From Plantago elongata (Eukaryota; Streptophyta; Magnoliopsida; Lamiales; Plantaginaceae): DNA of 24,248 nucleotides. The translations under genes and the position numbers were made by a program. Of this stretch, positions 1 through 9,260 are shown piece after piece. The notes under the pieces are model-generated. The model was not told where the DNA came from. It saw nothing but the letters and a program-made list of their open reading frames with translations, and ran no database searches. The stretch lies in assembly GCA_036897095.1 (NCBI GenBank), contig JAYMSP010002443.1, positions 1 to 24,248 of the forward strand, given 5' to 3'. Each line of letters starts with the position of its first letter. Positions within the stretch are counted from its first letter, which is position 1.

Positions 1-839
1 ATACGGTCCCCTAATACAGGTCATCCATAGTAATACAGTTAGTAACTAAACCGGTAAACGGTCGGTCGATCGTCGTCGAGTAGTCGGGTCGAAGTTAGAC
101 AGTCAGACAGATAGACAGGTACAGAATGATAATGCGAGGAATAAACAGTAGCAACGGAATAGATGCAGGAATTGAAAGGCGATGCAAGGTGGCACTTTAT
201 CTTTCCCAGGGCCTGATGCCGAAAGCCAGTTATCACTCACCGTAGGTATCGGGTGCTTCAGGATACTCCGAGGTTCCTGATAAATAGATAAGTAGTACCA
301 TTTAATACTTAAGAGATCCCCGACACTTTAATATTTCCTAACGACGTCTTAGTGATTTCTTTTACCTTATGACGTACGGATTTAATATCCGAGTTTTACT
401 ATTACCCTGACACTGTATTTAATTACGTTTCTGACGTTTGAACTAAACGACACCGATTATTATTTTGATCTCAATTGCTTATTTCCGTTAAAACCGGCAA
501 GATGATATTTTATTTCACTTTCCAAAATTATCCGGTAATTTACTTCTAACAAGTGCAACAGATGACAAGTTTGTCTCAGTATAAACCTATACCCTGTATA
601 ATTCCTAACAGATAATTCAGCTACAGACGATAAGTCTGTCCAGCAATATCCCATCCTCCAACAGTATAACACCCTTAAATAATATTATATTCTAGTTTCC
701 CAGTCGACAGCAAGTCGACGTCTACAAAGGTCAACAGAATACAGTCTACTCTAATTAAATAACAATCCACGACTAGCGGTAATTATCCTACTGTCGACGG
801 CCAGTCAACACTACAGCAGATAACAGACTAACAATATGA

Positions 840-1060
840 TAATTATCAATAACTGGTTAATTAAACTACTAATCAGTAATTAACGATAATTAATTATTAA
901 TTAATACAAATTATAGTAATTAACGCTAATTAATTAATTATTATTAATGATAATAAGTAACGTTAATTAATGATAATTAAATATTAATTAATTAATCGAT
1001 AATTAATTACTTAACGGTAAATAATTGGCGACGATAATTAACGATAAACAATAAAATAAT
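840..1060. repeat. AT-rich TTAATTAA-type simple repeat inside the LTR
   Basis: Dense irregular runs of TAATTAAT, ATTAATTA and CGATAATTAATTA, almost free of G and C. A second, shorter tract of the same kind lies at 2150-2310. Each sits next to a GTGCACGTCGAG-like / TGCACGTCGAGTGAC block (about 1075 and 2318), so the tract belongs to the repeated module of this LTR and is not independent satellite DNA. Confidence 0.8.
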
Positions 1061-1387
1061 ACGACACTGACAGAATGCACGTCGAGTGACAGGCAGCGTA
1101 ACGTTAGCCGAGGCGGGACGGCTACGAATATTTTATTAATTTCCCGTTCATTTATTCAAATTTAATCGAATTCGAGCTAGGAAACATTCCGGGATAATTG
1201 GTCGAATTAACGACGCTATCTCGGGACGAGGTAAACCGGTAGTGGTGGTAGGTGGTCGGAGGTGAGCGGCGGTGGCCGGAGCTTGGCCGGAAAATGGAAA
1301 AACCGAGGGGAAATGGAGCAAACAAAGGGCAGAATTGAGAGAGAAACAGAGGGAGATGGTCTGAGATGGGAAGGAGCTCGGATGCCC

Positions 1388-1397
1388 CTATTTATAG
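1388..1397 (-). promoter_or_regulatory. TATA box of LTR promoter module A
   Basis: The minus strand reads CTATAAATAGGGGC, followed downstream by a CT-rich leader (CTCCTTCCCATCTC, then CTCTCTCAATTC). This is the layout of a plant core promoter with a pyrimidine patch, and it matches modules B and C and the second LTR. Confidence 0.75.
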
Positions 1398-2016
1398 GGC
1401 GAAATATGGCGGTGGTCGGCGGCAATGGTGGCTGGAGATTTAGCCACGTTTCTCCTTCTTCTTTCGGCCGCGTATCCTTCTCCCCAGCCCTCCGTTCCTC
1501 GCGCTTGATAACGAGCAAATGGCGGCCGTTAGCCCCGTGGGTTGGGCCCCATGGCGGCGCCGCTTCCTTCTCCGGGAAGGAAGCTTGTCGATTGGTGGTA
1601 CGAGACGGCGAATTGGGCACGGAATCCAGGCGGCTTGGCACCAGAAGCGCGAATTGGTACGGGGTGCGGGTGACGACAGGCGCGGCGGAGGAGTTCGGCA
1701 GCGGGTCGATCGAATCGATCGTGAAAGAATTTACAGACGGCTAGCTTGGTTTTGTGGAAGAAGATACAATGGAAATGACAGAAATGCCCCCTACTGGCAA
1801 AAGAAAAGAAAATAGCAAGTAGGGGTATTCCTGTCCTTTTACAACTATATACACTAATTCGTTCTGGCTACCAAATGACTTGTAAATAAATTCCGAAAAA
1901 ATGAAAAATCACATCCCGGACATTTATCAAGTCATTCTCGAGCCCTTGGAAAAATAAAATAAATAATTTTTGCTTCTAAAATGTAATATTATTTTATTCG
2001 TAATTAACTAGTTTCC

Positions 2017-2048
2017 ATTTTAACGTCGAATCCGCTCGGCGTTAAAAT
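2017..2048. repeat. Inverted repeat (13-bp arms, one mismatch)
   Basis: Arms at 2017-2029 and 2036-2048 around the 6-base loop ATCCGC. The sequence is the same as the perfect palindrome at 3790-3821 apart from one A-to-G change in the right arm. Confidence 0.85.
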
Positions 2049-2149
2049 ACGAAATTCGACCTAACCTATTTACGTAATTTTTCTACTCGTACGAAATAAG
2101 AATATTTTATTCATTTACTGAAAAACGAGAAAATTTGGCGGACCTTATA

Positions 2150-2310
2150 TTAACAATAATTAAATATTAATTAAGACTAATGGTAATTAGCTAGCGATAA
2201 TTAATTACGGTAATTAATTAACTTCTAACGATAAATTTTACCGTTAATTAATGATAATTAATTAAAGATAATGATACTTAGCTAACGATAATTAATTACG
2301 TATGCCACTA
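2150..2310. repeat. AT-rich TTAATTAA-type simple repeat, second copy
   Basis: Irregular TAATTAATTA and CGATAATTAATTACG runs matching the tract at 840-1060. It precedes the CACGTCGAGCGACGGGC block of module B just as the first tract precedes the equivalent block of module A. Confidence 0.75.
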
Positions 2311-3015
2311 ACCGAGTGCACGTCGAGCGACGGGCAGAATAACGGTACTCGAAGCGGGGTCGAGACGGAACGACTGCGAGAAATATTTTATTAATTTCTC
2401 GTTCGAATATTCGAATTCGATCGAGAAAACTTACCGGAGTTTGGTCGAGTTAACGACACGTATCCGAGGGTTGGTGTTCAACCACAGCGGAGGCTGGTCG
2501 AAGGTTGGCCGGAATGCAGCGGCGGGACGGCGGCGGGTTGCCGGAAAAATGAAGAAAGAGGGCAACAATCGAAAGAGAGAAAGGAGCAGTGTGGTGGAGT
2601 TGATGCGAGCTCGGGCTATTTATAGCCGCGTATTGGCGGTGAACGGCGGATTTAGTGGCCGAAGAATGGGCAACGTCGAGCGTCTTCTCTCCACCCATTT
2701 TCTGCCCATTTCACGCGGCCTCTGTCGGAGCCACGAGGGGGCGGCGCCGCCTTGGCCCGGTGGCCGAGGAATGGCGGCTCACGTGGGTGCAGATGGCGTA
2801 TGTCTATCGATCGGTTTTTCTTCCTTCAAACGGCTCCAATGGCGGATTGAACGGCAATGAGGAAGAAGATGGAGTGGAAAAGATGGAACTGCCCTTGTAG
2901 GCAAAGGAGGAGAAATAGGGAGTAAGGGTATTTCTGTCCTTTTACAACTATATACAACTAATTCGTTCTGGCTTCCAAACGACTCGTAAATAAATTCCGG
3001 AAAAATGACAAATCG
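2311..3015 (-). repeat. Promoter module B of the triplicated LTR unit
   Basis: It shares the downstream block (CACGTCGAGCGACGGGCAG, then AATATTTTATTAATTTCTCG) with module A, and has its own CT-rich leader, its own TATA box (2616-2626) and the block containing GTTCTGGCTTCCAAACGAC (about 2925-3005). It stops at about 3015, before the hairpin segment present in modules A and C, so its copy of the upstream end is missing where it abuts module C. Confidence 0.8.
2616..2626 (-). promoter_or_regulatory. TATA box of LTR promoter module B
   Basis: The minus strand reads GGCTATAAATAGCCCGAGC followed by a CT-rich leader (CTTTCTCTCTTTCGATTG). It is 1228 bp from the module A box. Confidence 0.75.
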
Positions 3016-3142
3016 AGACGGTGGTAGTTGGCCCGAATTTGGAGAAAAGAGGGGGAAAATCGAGATAAAGAAGGGCAGAGAAAGAGAGCAGAGTAGAGAG
3101 ATCAGAGGAGTGGTGTGATATGAAACGAGGAGGGTCGGGCGG

Positions 3143-3150
3143 TATTTATA
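3143..3150 (-). promoter_or_regulatory. TATA box of LTR promoter module C
   Basis: The minus strand reads CTTATAAATACCGCCC followed by a CT-rich leader (CTCTCTACTCTGCTCTCTTT). It is 526 bp from the module B box. Confidence 0.7.
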
Positions 3151-3789
3151 AGCCGATGGCGGCTGTATATGGCGGTGGCGGCCGGAGTTCGTGGCCGGAA
3201 TGTGGCCACGTTTCCCATCTCTGGTCCGTTTATTCATCGTCGCGTTGTCTCCTTCCTCCGGTACGCGTGGATTTGGCCGTCATAACCGCGTGGGTTCGGG
3301 GCCCCACGGCGCCGCCGCTTCCTTCTCCGAGATGAAGCTTGGTCGATTGGTTCGGACTGGTGTTGGGCATGGAGATGGCGAATTGGCGCAGGATCCAGGC
3401 GGCTTGGCACGGTGGGGTGCGGATTGGTACATAGTGCGAGCGGCAACAGGCGCGGCGGAGGAGTTCGGCTTTGGCACGGGCGGAATGGACAATTTTGGTG
3501 TTGTAATTCGATTCCACAGTCGGCTGGAGTGTTTTGGGGAAGATGATGGTGTTGAAAGGTCCGAAATACCCTTACTTGACAAAGGAGGAGAATGAAGACT
3601 AAGGCAACCCGGTAATTTCGCGATTATATATAACTGGATTGTTCTGGCTTCCAAACGACTCGCAAATAAAATCCTGAAAAATGGAAAATCGATTCCCGGA
3701 CACTTTTCAAGTCGTTCTCGAGCCATAGGAAAAATAAAATAAATAAATTTTATTTTTATTATTATTTTATTAATAAATAACTAAATTTC

Positions 3790-3821
3790 ATTTTAACGTC
3801 GAATCCGCTCGACGTTAAAAT
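3790..3821. repeat. Perfect inverted repeat, 13-bp arms, 6-base loop
   Basis: The left arm at 3790-3802 (ATTTTAACGTCGA) and the right arm at 3809-3821 are exact reverse complements around ATCCGC. It lies about 106-138 bp inside the LTR on the minus strand, in U3. Its conservation in the diverged module A (2017-2048) suggests it is a functional element such as a protein-binding site, although shared descent alone could explain it. Confidence 0.9.
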
Positions 3822-3927
3822 TCTAAATTTGACCTAACCTACTTATGAAATATTTTACGCGTTCGAAATAATAAAATTAATATTTAAATAATTCTTCGGA
3901 TGTGTAACAAAATTCGCGGTTGTTACA

Positions 3928-4347
3928 GGATCCCATACGATCTCTGACGTATTAGATGTTAATGGTTTGAAATATAATCTTCTAAGCATGAGCCAGTTTT
4001 GTAGATAGGGGATATTCGGTGAAAGTTAAATCGAAGTTCGGCAAATTGATTGACAATGAGTCAAAGAAGACAATCTTGGTTGCTAGGTGGAAAGGAAGTT
4101 TATATGTCGCTAATTGGACATCTTCCACAACTGAAAAATGTCTCATGGTGAGTCAATCAGTTCACACTGAAGAATTCTTGATATGGCGGAAGAGAATGAG
4201 TCACTTGAATTTCAAAACTCTAAACAAACTTGCCAAGAAAGAGTTAATCGTTGGATTACCTAAAACAACATTCAGAAATTACGGTGTCTGCCCTGCTTGT
4301 CAATTGTGGAAACAACCCAAAACTTCTTTCAAGTCCAAAACCAGACA
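3928..4347 (+). pseudogene. Copia element A pol fragment: GAG-pre-integrase / integrase zinc region
   Basis: The translation begins mid-protein (GSHTISDVLDVNGLKYN, then LLSMSQFC), the stretch after the protease in Ty1/Copia polyproteins. A single extra base near 4003 shifts the frame, after which VKSKFGKLID... continues to CPACQLWKQPKTSFKSKTRH, the end of the GAG-pre-integrase/HHCC segment. Of the HHCC zinc ligands, the second His (MSHLNF) and both Cys (CPAC) are present. The first His, usually in a W-H-R-R/K-M pattern, reads as Arg (WRKRMSH, codon 4187-4189). The fragment is cut on the left by the LTR ending at 3927 and on the right by the LTR starting at 4348. Its reading continues at 8172 after the insertion is removed. 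gag, protease and the 5' LTR lie outside the window. Confidence 0.9.
4343..4347. repeat. Target-site duplication AGACA, left copy
   Basis: AGACA directly abuts the TGTGGCGG terminus of the inserted LTR and is repeated at its other end (8172-8176). Five base pairs is the usual length for LTR-retrotransposon integration. Confidence 0.9.
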
Positions 4348-5044
4348 TGTGGCGGAGCGGCGGGATAGATCGTGGCAGGTTCGAATGTCAAGGACTATGC
4401 CAAACTTCCTAATGCACATATCCAAACACATAATTAATATAGATCCCAAATATAATTTACAGGTCAAAAGTCATATTGTACATCTAACAAGTTAGAAGCG
4501 GAATAACTAGAGAAGTGTAGGGTCAGTCTGTCTATCCCATCCTCACTTCATGATCTACAGCTGGGAAATCATAACTAGAACAGGAAGAGCGTAAGTCATA
4601 TAGACTTAATGAGGATAATCAAGCATGTATCAAGATGAGCATGAATCGAACAAGATAGGAAACCACCACAAGCTGTTCAAGCAATTTTAAAATGGAAACC
4701 GAATTCACAAGCAAGCAAGCAAGATCATAGCACATAAAAGGTGCTAGATTCACAGTACTTTAACAGTAACTATCTTGGGCTGGACCAAACGGATCAGGTA
4801 TTGGTCAAATAAACAAGACGGAGGCGTGACCTCGTCGGTGTTGCATATGATGGACACGACCTATTGCAACCCGAATATATAGGACCGTTTGAATAGTCCG
4901 AACAAGCAAGCAGGAGCCCGAAAGAATAGAGCTGCAGACCTCTTTATAAATTTTTTTCGACAAGTCGGTTTCCCAAATTTTCCAAAATAGTGTGGTTGCT
5001 TTTCAATTCCATTTTTTTTTATGCATTGCATATCATGTGGAGTA

Positions 5045-5107
5045 GATATAACCAGAATGGAATAGCAAGATATAGCCAGAATGGAATAGCAAGATATGAC
5101 CAGAATA
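5045..5107. repeat. 24-bp tandem repeat, about 2.6 copies
   Basis: Units at 5045-5068 and 5069-5092 and a partial one from 5093. The unit reads GATATARCCAGAATGG followed by AATAGCAA. The related LTR has only one ACAGAATGATAATGCG-like match in the corresponding place (about 120-140), so the repeat expanded after the two LTRs separated. Confidence 0.85.
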
Positions 5108-7414
5108 CAGAACAATAGATCACAACACGAATAACCAAATTATTAGTAGTCGTGGTCAGTAGTCGTTTCGTTGTCAATCGAGATGTCGTCGCGTAGTCGA
5201 AATTAGAATCAAGCAAGCAAGCGGGAACAAGTACTGGAATAGGAAGACTTTAAAAGATAACAACTTTCCCAGGGCCGGATACCGGAAATCTTACTAATTT
5301 AGTAAGACGGAGTGGAAATCACTCACCTCAGATGACCTCGGACACTAGGCAATCAACAAATCATGATAAAAGGTAATTCTACTTAAAATTTACGCAAAAG
5401 AAATAGAAGACACCCGTAAACCCCCACAAATGAGTATAAACACACGATGACAAAGTAATTACTTACCTAACTTTCTAACAAATTGACATCAATAGTTAAA
5501 CGATCAAGCAAAACGATTACACAAATAGAAACGCAGATCAGATTACACGATCGAGCGAACAATCAAACTCAGACCAATCAAATCCACATGGAGAAACAAC
5601 ACCAATCATACAGACAAAATAAGCCAAACATATCATATAGAAATGAACAAGGTAGGCAAGTTGATCAGTAGATAAAAATAACCAAATAAGTCTAGTAGCT
5701 CCTAAGGATTCACAGAGTTATCAATTAACCCAACGTAATGTATTAATCAAATAGTGATTGAAGGTGGGAACCAATAAGATAGACCATATTAGACGCAAAC
5801 AAGGATTAGGAAAAGGGAAGTAGTTGGTTGGTTCCAATTTCGATGGTGCGTTACTGGTAAGTAAAGCAAGGCAAAGTGGGTTTAGTTATTTACAATATTA
5901 TTTCACACTATATATAATTAATTACACACTAGGATTGCCTATAAAGATGGGGAGGATATCTGATCGTTACCTTTATTGACACTTTTATATGAAAAGGTCT
6001 TCATATTGGTTCAACTAAAAAATAGTGAGTTTAATTTTCAGGGTAAAATTCAACTAGGTTGTATATATCTGTAGTGTAGTTGAACTTATTTTGATTAGAT
6101 TTACTTATACTAAACTTCTGTGGGCCAATGCTTAGAAGAGGTAGACAGTACATCAGCTAGGCAGACAAAAAGGAAAATGAACAGGTGGAAGGAGAAGAAA
6201 GGAGCAGACCGACTACATCAACCAGGAAATGACACAATAACAAAAACTAAGCAACCAGAATAACCAGGAAACATGCTTGGACTGGAGCTGGAGAGGGGCA
6301 GCGTACGACTCAAATAGAGTTGCAGAGCAGATTGAACAGCTACAGTTAAACACACATTCCAGAAATTAAATCGCACAAGTTACAACTCAAATTCAAGTAA
6401 CATAGACGACAACAAGGACAAGGTAAGAACAGTCGATACAATCGACAATCCCAAATTGAATTAATTCAACCAACAGAGTCGATACACATTTGAACACAGT
6501 AACATAACAAGTTTGAAATCAACACAAACCTATAGATGAACAAAAAAAAAGAATCAGACTCACGACCCAAAGTCGGACCGACAACATAGATACGCAGAAG
6601 GCAAGTCGAAACACAGACAGAAGACATAGGCAGACAAACAATTAGATAGACACTACAGTCACAACCAAACCATCCAAGTCGCCAATAACAAATCGAATCA
6701 GAATAGCAGTAGAGTCACACAGCAAGAATCAGTTCGACACTCTAGAAACAAATAGAAACAGGGCAGACTGATTGAACACGAAGGAGAGGAAAAATAGAAC
6801 ATAACAACACAGGTCAAAAAACATAATCCAACAGCCAATTGGAAAACAGTTAACACCTTACATCAACCACTAGTGATTCGTCACAACCAGACTACACACG
6901 AACCCAGCAGAACCAAACATCCCACCACGGATCAACCAAGAACAAATAATCAAACTTCATCGCCAAACAACTTTCACGCACAAGACAAGGGTACACCAAT
7001 ACTAAGACAACCTTCAACACACAGTCACGCAATACAGTCGAATCAATTCGAATTCACCATTATATAGTACAGTTCACAATCCAAACACAGAGATAGTAAC
7101 CAGAATTGAAATCTAACACAAAGGTCGGTAACGACTCAACAACAATAACTAAATTCGACACAGGCAAAGCCAGGACAACGACATACAGAAGTATTCCAGC
7201 AAAGAAAGAACACAATTCCCCAACCCAGAATTCGAAATCGAAAGAGGAACGCATACCGAAACGCATCGAGATTGAAGTGGAGGAAGAGAAAGCTCCTAAA
7301 ATATGAAAATCGATGCCAATTGGAATGGCGGAGGGTGGATTCGATCGAATGAGGTCGATCAGATGTACTGTGGTGGTGGATGACGATGTATCGGAGGATT
7401 GAAGGAGATGAGCC

Positions 7415-7424
7415 CTATTTATAG
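7415..7424 (-). promoter_or_regulatory. TATA box of the solo LTR
   Basis: The minus strand reads GCTCCTATAAATAGGGCTCATCTCC, then a CT-rich leader (CTTCAATCCTCCG, TCATCCACCACC, TTTCTCTTCCTCC). This is the same arrangement as the three promoters of the related LTR. A small palindrome AGCTTA-N5-TAAGCT lies just upstream, near 7441-7457. Confidence 0.7.
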
Positions 7425-8171
7425 GAGCTCCGGCCGACATAGCTTAATGGATAAGCTTGGCCGTTTCTTCACCGCCTCCGACCGACTGTGGTGAGTAAAT
7501 GGCTTCCGTTGGAAGTTTACTAAACTCTATCCATTGTCAGCTTGTGTCACAAGCTTCATCGCTCCAATCTTCCAGTTCACGAGTCGTCACACGGAATCAA
7601 AGGTGAAACGGAGAAAATTGCAGCGCTCGTGTCGATTTATAGTGAGGACGAACGAATTGACTGAGGAACGGGAATTGGCTAAAGGAACGAGAGTGAGGCT
7701 GAAGAAGAAGATGGACGTGAATAGCCTAAGGCACAAGGGGTACAATTGGTATTACGTAGAAATATAAACTATCTTATTCTGGACTCCAAATAACTCGTGA
7801 ATAAATTTCAATAAATAAGAATTCAACGCAAGGGACGATATTTTATGCGAAATAAAGTAGAACCAAAAATAATTTTACGAATTTTTATTTATAATTAATA
7901 ATATAATTCTAAATAATTTCTTAATTTATAATAATAATATTAATATACACAATTTTTCATAATATTAAATGGTAATTTCGTGCTACTCATTCTTCAGTTA
8001 TAATAAATAACTGGCATATACGAGACGGTAATTAGTATCCAAATTTAATCTGCTGTTAAGAGTCAATATACTAGCAAGCGTAGAGTCAGAGATCAGGAGT
8101 CAGTTCGCATTAAATTGAATAATACTGGTTTAATAACTAATGCGAGTGTTCCAAAGTTCGGGGCTCTTACA

Positions 8172-8176
8172 AGACA
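8172..8176. repeat. Target-site duplication AGACA, right copy
   Basis: It follows the CTCTTACA end of the inserted LTR and matches 4343-4347. Copia integrase reading resumes directly after it. Confidence 0.9.
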
Positions 8177-8880
8177 TTCATGTGTTTGACCATTACAACT
8201 ATTACAGATGGATGTTTTTGAATCATCTATAACTAGTTATGCAGGCAAGAAGTATGGTCTACTTGTTGTAGATGATTTCTATTACTTTACCTGGGTTGTC
8301 TTTTTGAAACAAAAGTCTGATGCTAGGGTGGAGATGCCAAACTTGCTAAATAAGCTTGAAGTTATGAAAAATGACAAGGTATCTGTAATTAGAATAGACC
8401 ATGGTACTGAATTTGTCAACCAGTACATAAAAGAGTCTTGTACCTGCAAAGGTACACAACATTAACTATCTTCAGTAAGGACACCACATCAAAATGGTGT
8501 TGTTGAAAGGAAGAATAAGACTCTTAAAGAAGTTGCAAGGACAATGCTAGTTGATGCTGAAATAAGTTAAATTTATTGGGTTGAAGCTGTAAATATAGCA
8601 TGCTACACTCAGAACAGATATTTGATAAACAAACATCATGACAAAATTTCTTATGAGCTTTTGGTTGGTAGACCCCCTAATATCAAACATTTGAGGGTAT
8701 TTGGTTGTAGATGTTTTGTTCTTAACCATGGAAAAGAATACTTGAGAACATTTCAACCAAAGGCTGATAAAGGTGATTTATTGGTTATTCTATGAATAGC
8801 AAAGCCTACAGAGTATAAAACAAGAGAACAAAGAAGATTGAAAAATCAGTTCATGTAATAATGTATGAAGGAAGCAAGCA
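8177..8880 (+). pseudogene. Copia element A integrase catalytic core
   Basis: The reading continues from the 3928-4347 fragment: PLQLLQMDVFESSITSYAG, then KKYGLLVVDDF and FTWVVFLKQKSDA, as in plant Copia integrases. The catalytic triad is still present: Asp in MDVF (8211-8213), Asp in DHGTEF (8397-8399) and Glu in GVVERKN (8505-8507), with exactly 35 residues between the second Asp and the Glu (DD35E). In-frame stops interrupt it at TGTGTTTGA (before 8190), after the GTQH stretch (8463-8465, with a local shift) and in AEIS-stop-IYWVEA near 8567. The C-terminal GRPPNIKHLRVFGCRCFVL segment is clear. The protein would insert cDNA into the host genome. It cannot be made from this copy. Confidence 0.93.
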
Positions 8881-9260
8881 AATACCCCTTGATGAAGAAC
8901 TCTGAGATAGATTCAAGGACCTCCTGATTAAGGATTCTGAAGAAGAACCCTCAGAAAGGAGAAACTTTGTCACTAATATTGAGGATGAGTCTGACGTAGA
9001 AAAGCATGATGTGCCTAGTAACAACCAGATGACTCTTAGACATGTTGAAAATTTTGCTATGCGGATTCCAAATGGAAACTGAAAATATTCATCGTAGAGA
9101 CCTTTCTGTGAATGACCTTTCTGAAAGACATATTCTAGAAACCTCTAACACTGAACAAGTGCCTGATATTTACCGCACTTCTAGTATACAAAACATCACT
9201 GATACTGAAGAAGTATCTCATAATCGTAATGATTCACATTCTTTATCACGTAGATAATGA
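8880..9260 (+). pseudogene. Copia A integrase C-terminal tail / linker to reverse transcriptase
   Basis: Low-complexity acidic linker (SEEEPSERRNFVTNIEDESD, then VEKHDVPSNNQ) between integrase and reverse transcriptase, as is usual for Copia polyproteins. It follows a decayed match to the NSKAYRVYNKRTKKIEKSVH-type tail near 8795-8850. There is no catalytic content, and stops and frame changes are present. Confidence 0.75.

Larger units (their letters stand above)
1080..2120 (-). repeat. Promoter module A of a triplicated LTR U3/leader unit
   Basis: In minus-strand order the module holds a GACCTAACC-adjacent hairpin (2017-2048), a conserved block ending in GTTCTGGCTACCAAATGAC (about 1814-1905), a GC-rich stretch with GGCGCCGCCGCTTCC-like sequence, a TATA box (1388-1397), a CT-rich leader (to about 1290) and a downstream block ending at the CACGTCGAG motif near 1078. 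Modules B and C repeat these blocks in the same order. Apparent long reading frames here are GC-rich by-products of U3 and leader sequence, not genes. Confidence 0.8.
3016..3890 (-). repeat. Promoter module C, nearest the LTR 5' end
   Basis: In minus-strand order: hairpin (3790-3821), a block sharing CCCGGACA and CAAGTCGTTCTCGAGCC with module A, the GTTCTGGCTTCCAAACGAC block (3590-3680), GC-rich sequence matching module A (for example GGCGCGGCGGAGGAGTTCGG in both), a TATA box (3143-3150) and a CT-rich leader ending near 3020. The block downstream of the leader seen in A and B is absent because module B starts there. Confidence 0.8.
1..3927 (-). mobile_element. Long LTR of a Ty3/Gypsy-type element, truncated by the window edge
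   Basis: On the minus strand this LTR starts at 3927 with TGTAACAACCGCG, a usual start for plant Gypsy LTRs (TGTAAC...), and runs left past base 1. The right boundary is clear because Copia coding sequence (GSHTISDVLDVNG...) begins at 3928. It is related to the complete LTR at 4348-8171: both share a block around CTTTCCCAGGGCC (201-240 here, 5263-5330 there), a GTCGTCG/GTAGTCG stretch before it, the same TATA-plus-pyrimidine-leader layout and a GTTCTGGCTTCCAAACGACTC-like block. Orientation is set by the TATAAATA boxes, which read on the minus strand and are followed by CT-rich leaders. Bases 1-840 are the downstream (U5-side) part, with no coding content. Whether this is a solo LTR or belongs to a full element cannot be told. 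The Tekay/Del-like clade is only a guess from LTR length and termini. Confidence 0.85.
4348..8171 (-). mobile_element. Complete 3.8-kb LTR (solo LTR) of the Gypsy-type family, inserted in Copia A
   Basis: The minus strand starts at 8171 with TGTAAGAGCCCCGAAC and ends at 4348 with CCGCCACA, giving TG...CA termini. It is flanked by AGACA on both sides (4343-4347 and 8172-8176), and removing it plus one AGACA restores the Copia frame (…KTRH then …PLQLLQMD). The 3824 bp hold no gag or pol, so it is a solo LTR formed by recombination between two LTRs, or one very long LTR. It contains one promoter (TATA at 7415-7424) with a CT-rich leader, against three in the related LTR at 1-3927. 5263-5330 carries the family block TTTCCCAGGGCC...ATCACTCACC. 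The rest (about 5350-7060) is A-rich, non-coding U5-side sequence. A reading frame at 7060-7440 on the minus strand begins in the leader and has no recognisable domain. Confidence 0.9.

Noticed and set aside
840-1060. AT-rich tract as a replication origin or matrix-attachment region
   Set aside because: It is part of a repeated LTR module and nothing beyond base composition supports such a role.
1216-1744. Overlapping 141- and 160-codon reading frames on both strands
   Set aside because: They lie in GC-rich U3/leader sequence, overlap each other on opposite strands, show no domain and are not conserved as frames in modules B and C.
3928-3933. GGATCC here and again at 17096-17101 as paired target duplications of one insertion
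   Set aside because: The first is Copia coding sequence (Gly-Ser before HTISDV) next to a Gypsy LTR and the second is Copia B LTR next to Copia A. They border different elements, so the match is coincidental.
7060-7440. 126-codon minus-strand frame starting near the TATA box of the solo LTR, with a hydrophobic stretch
   Set aside because: It covers the LTR leader, starts at or before the expected transcription start, and has no open counterpart in the related LTR.
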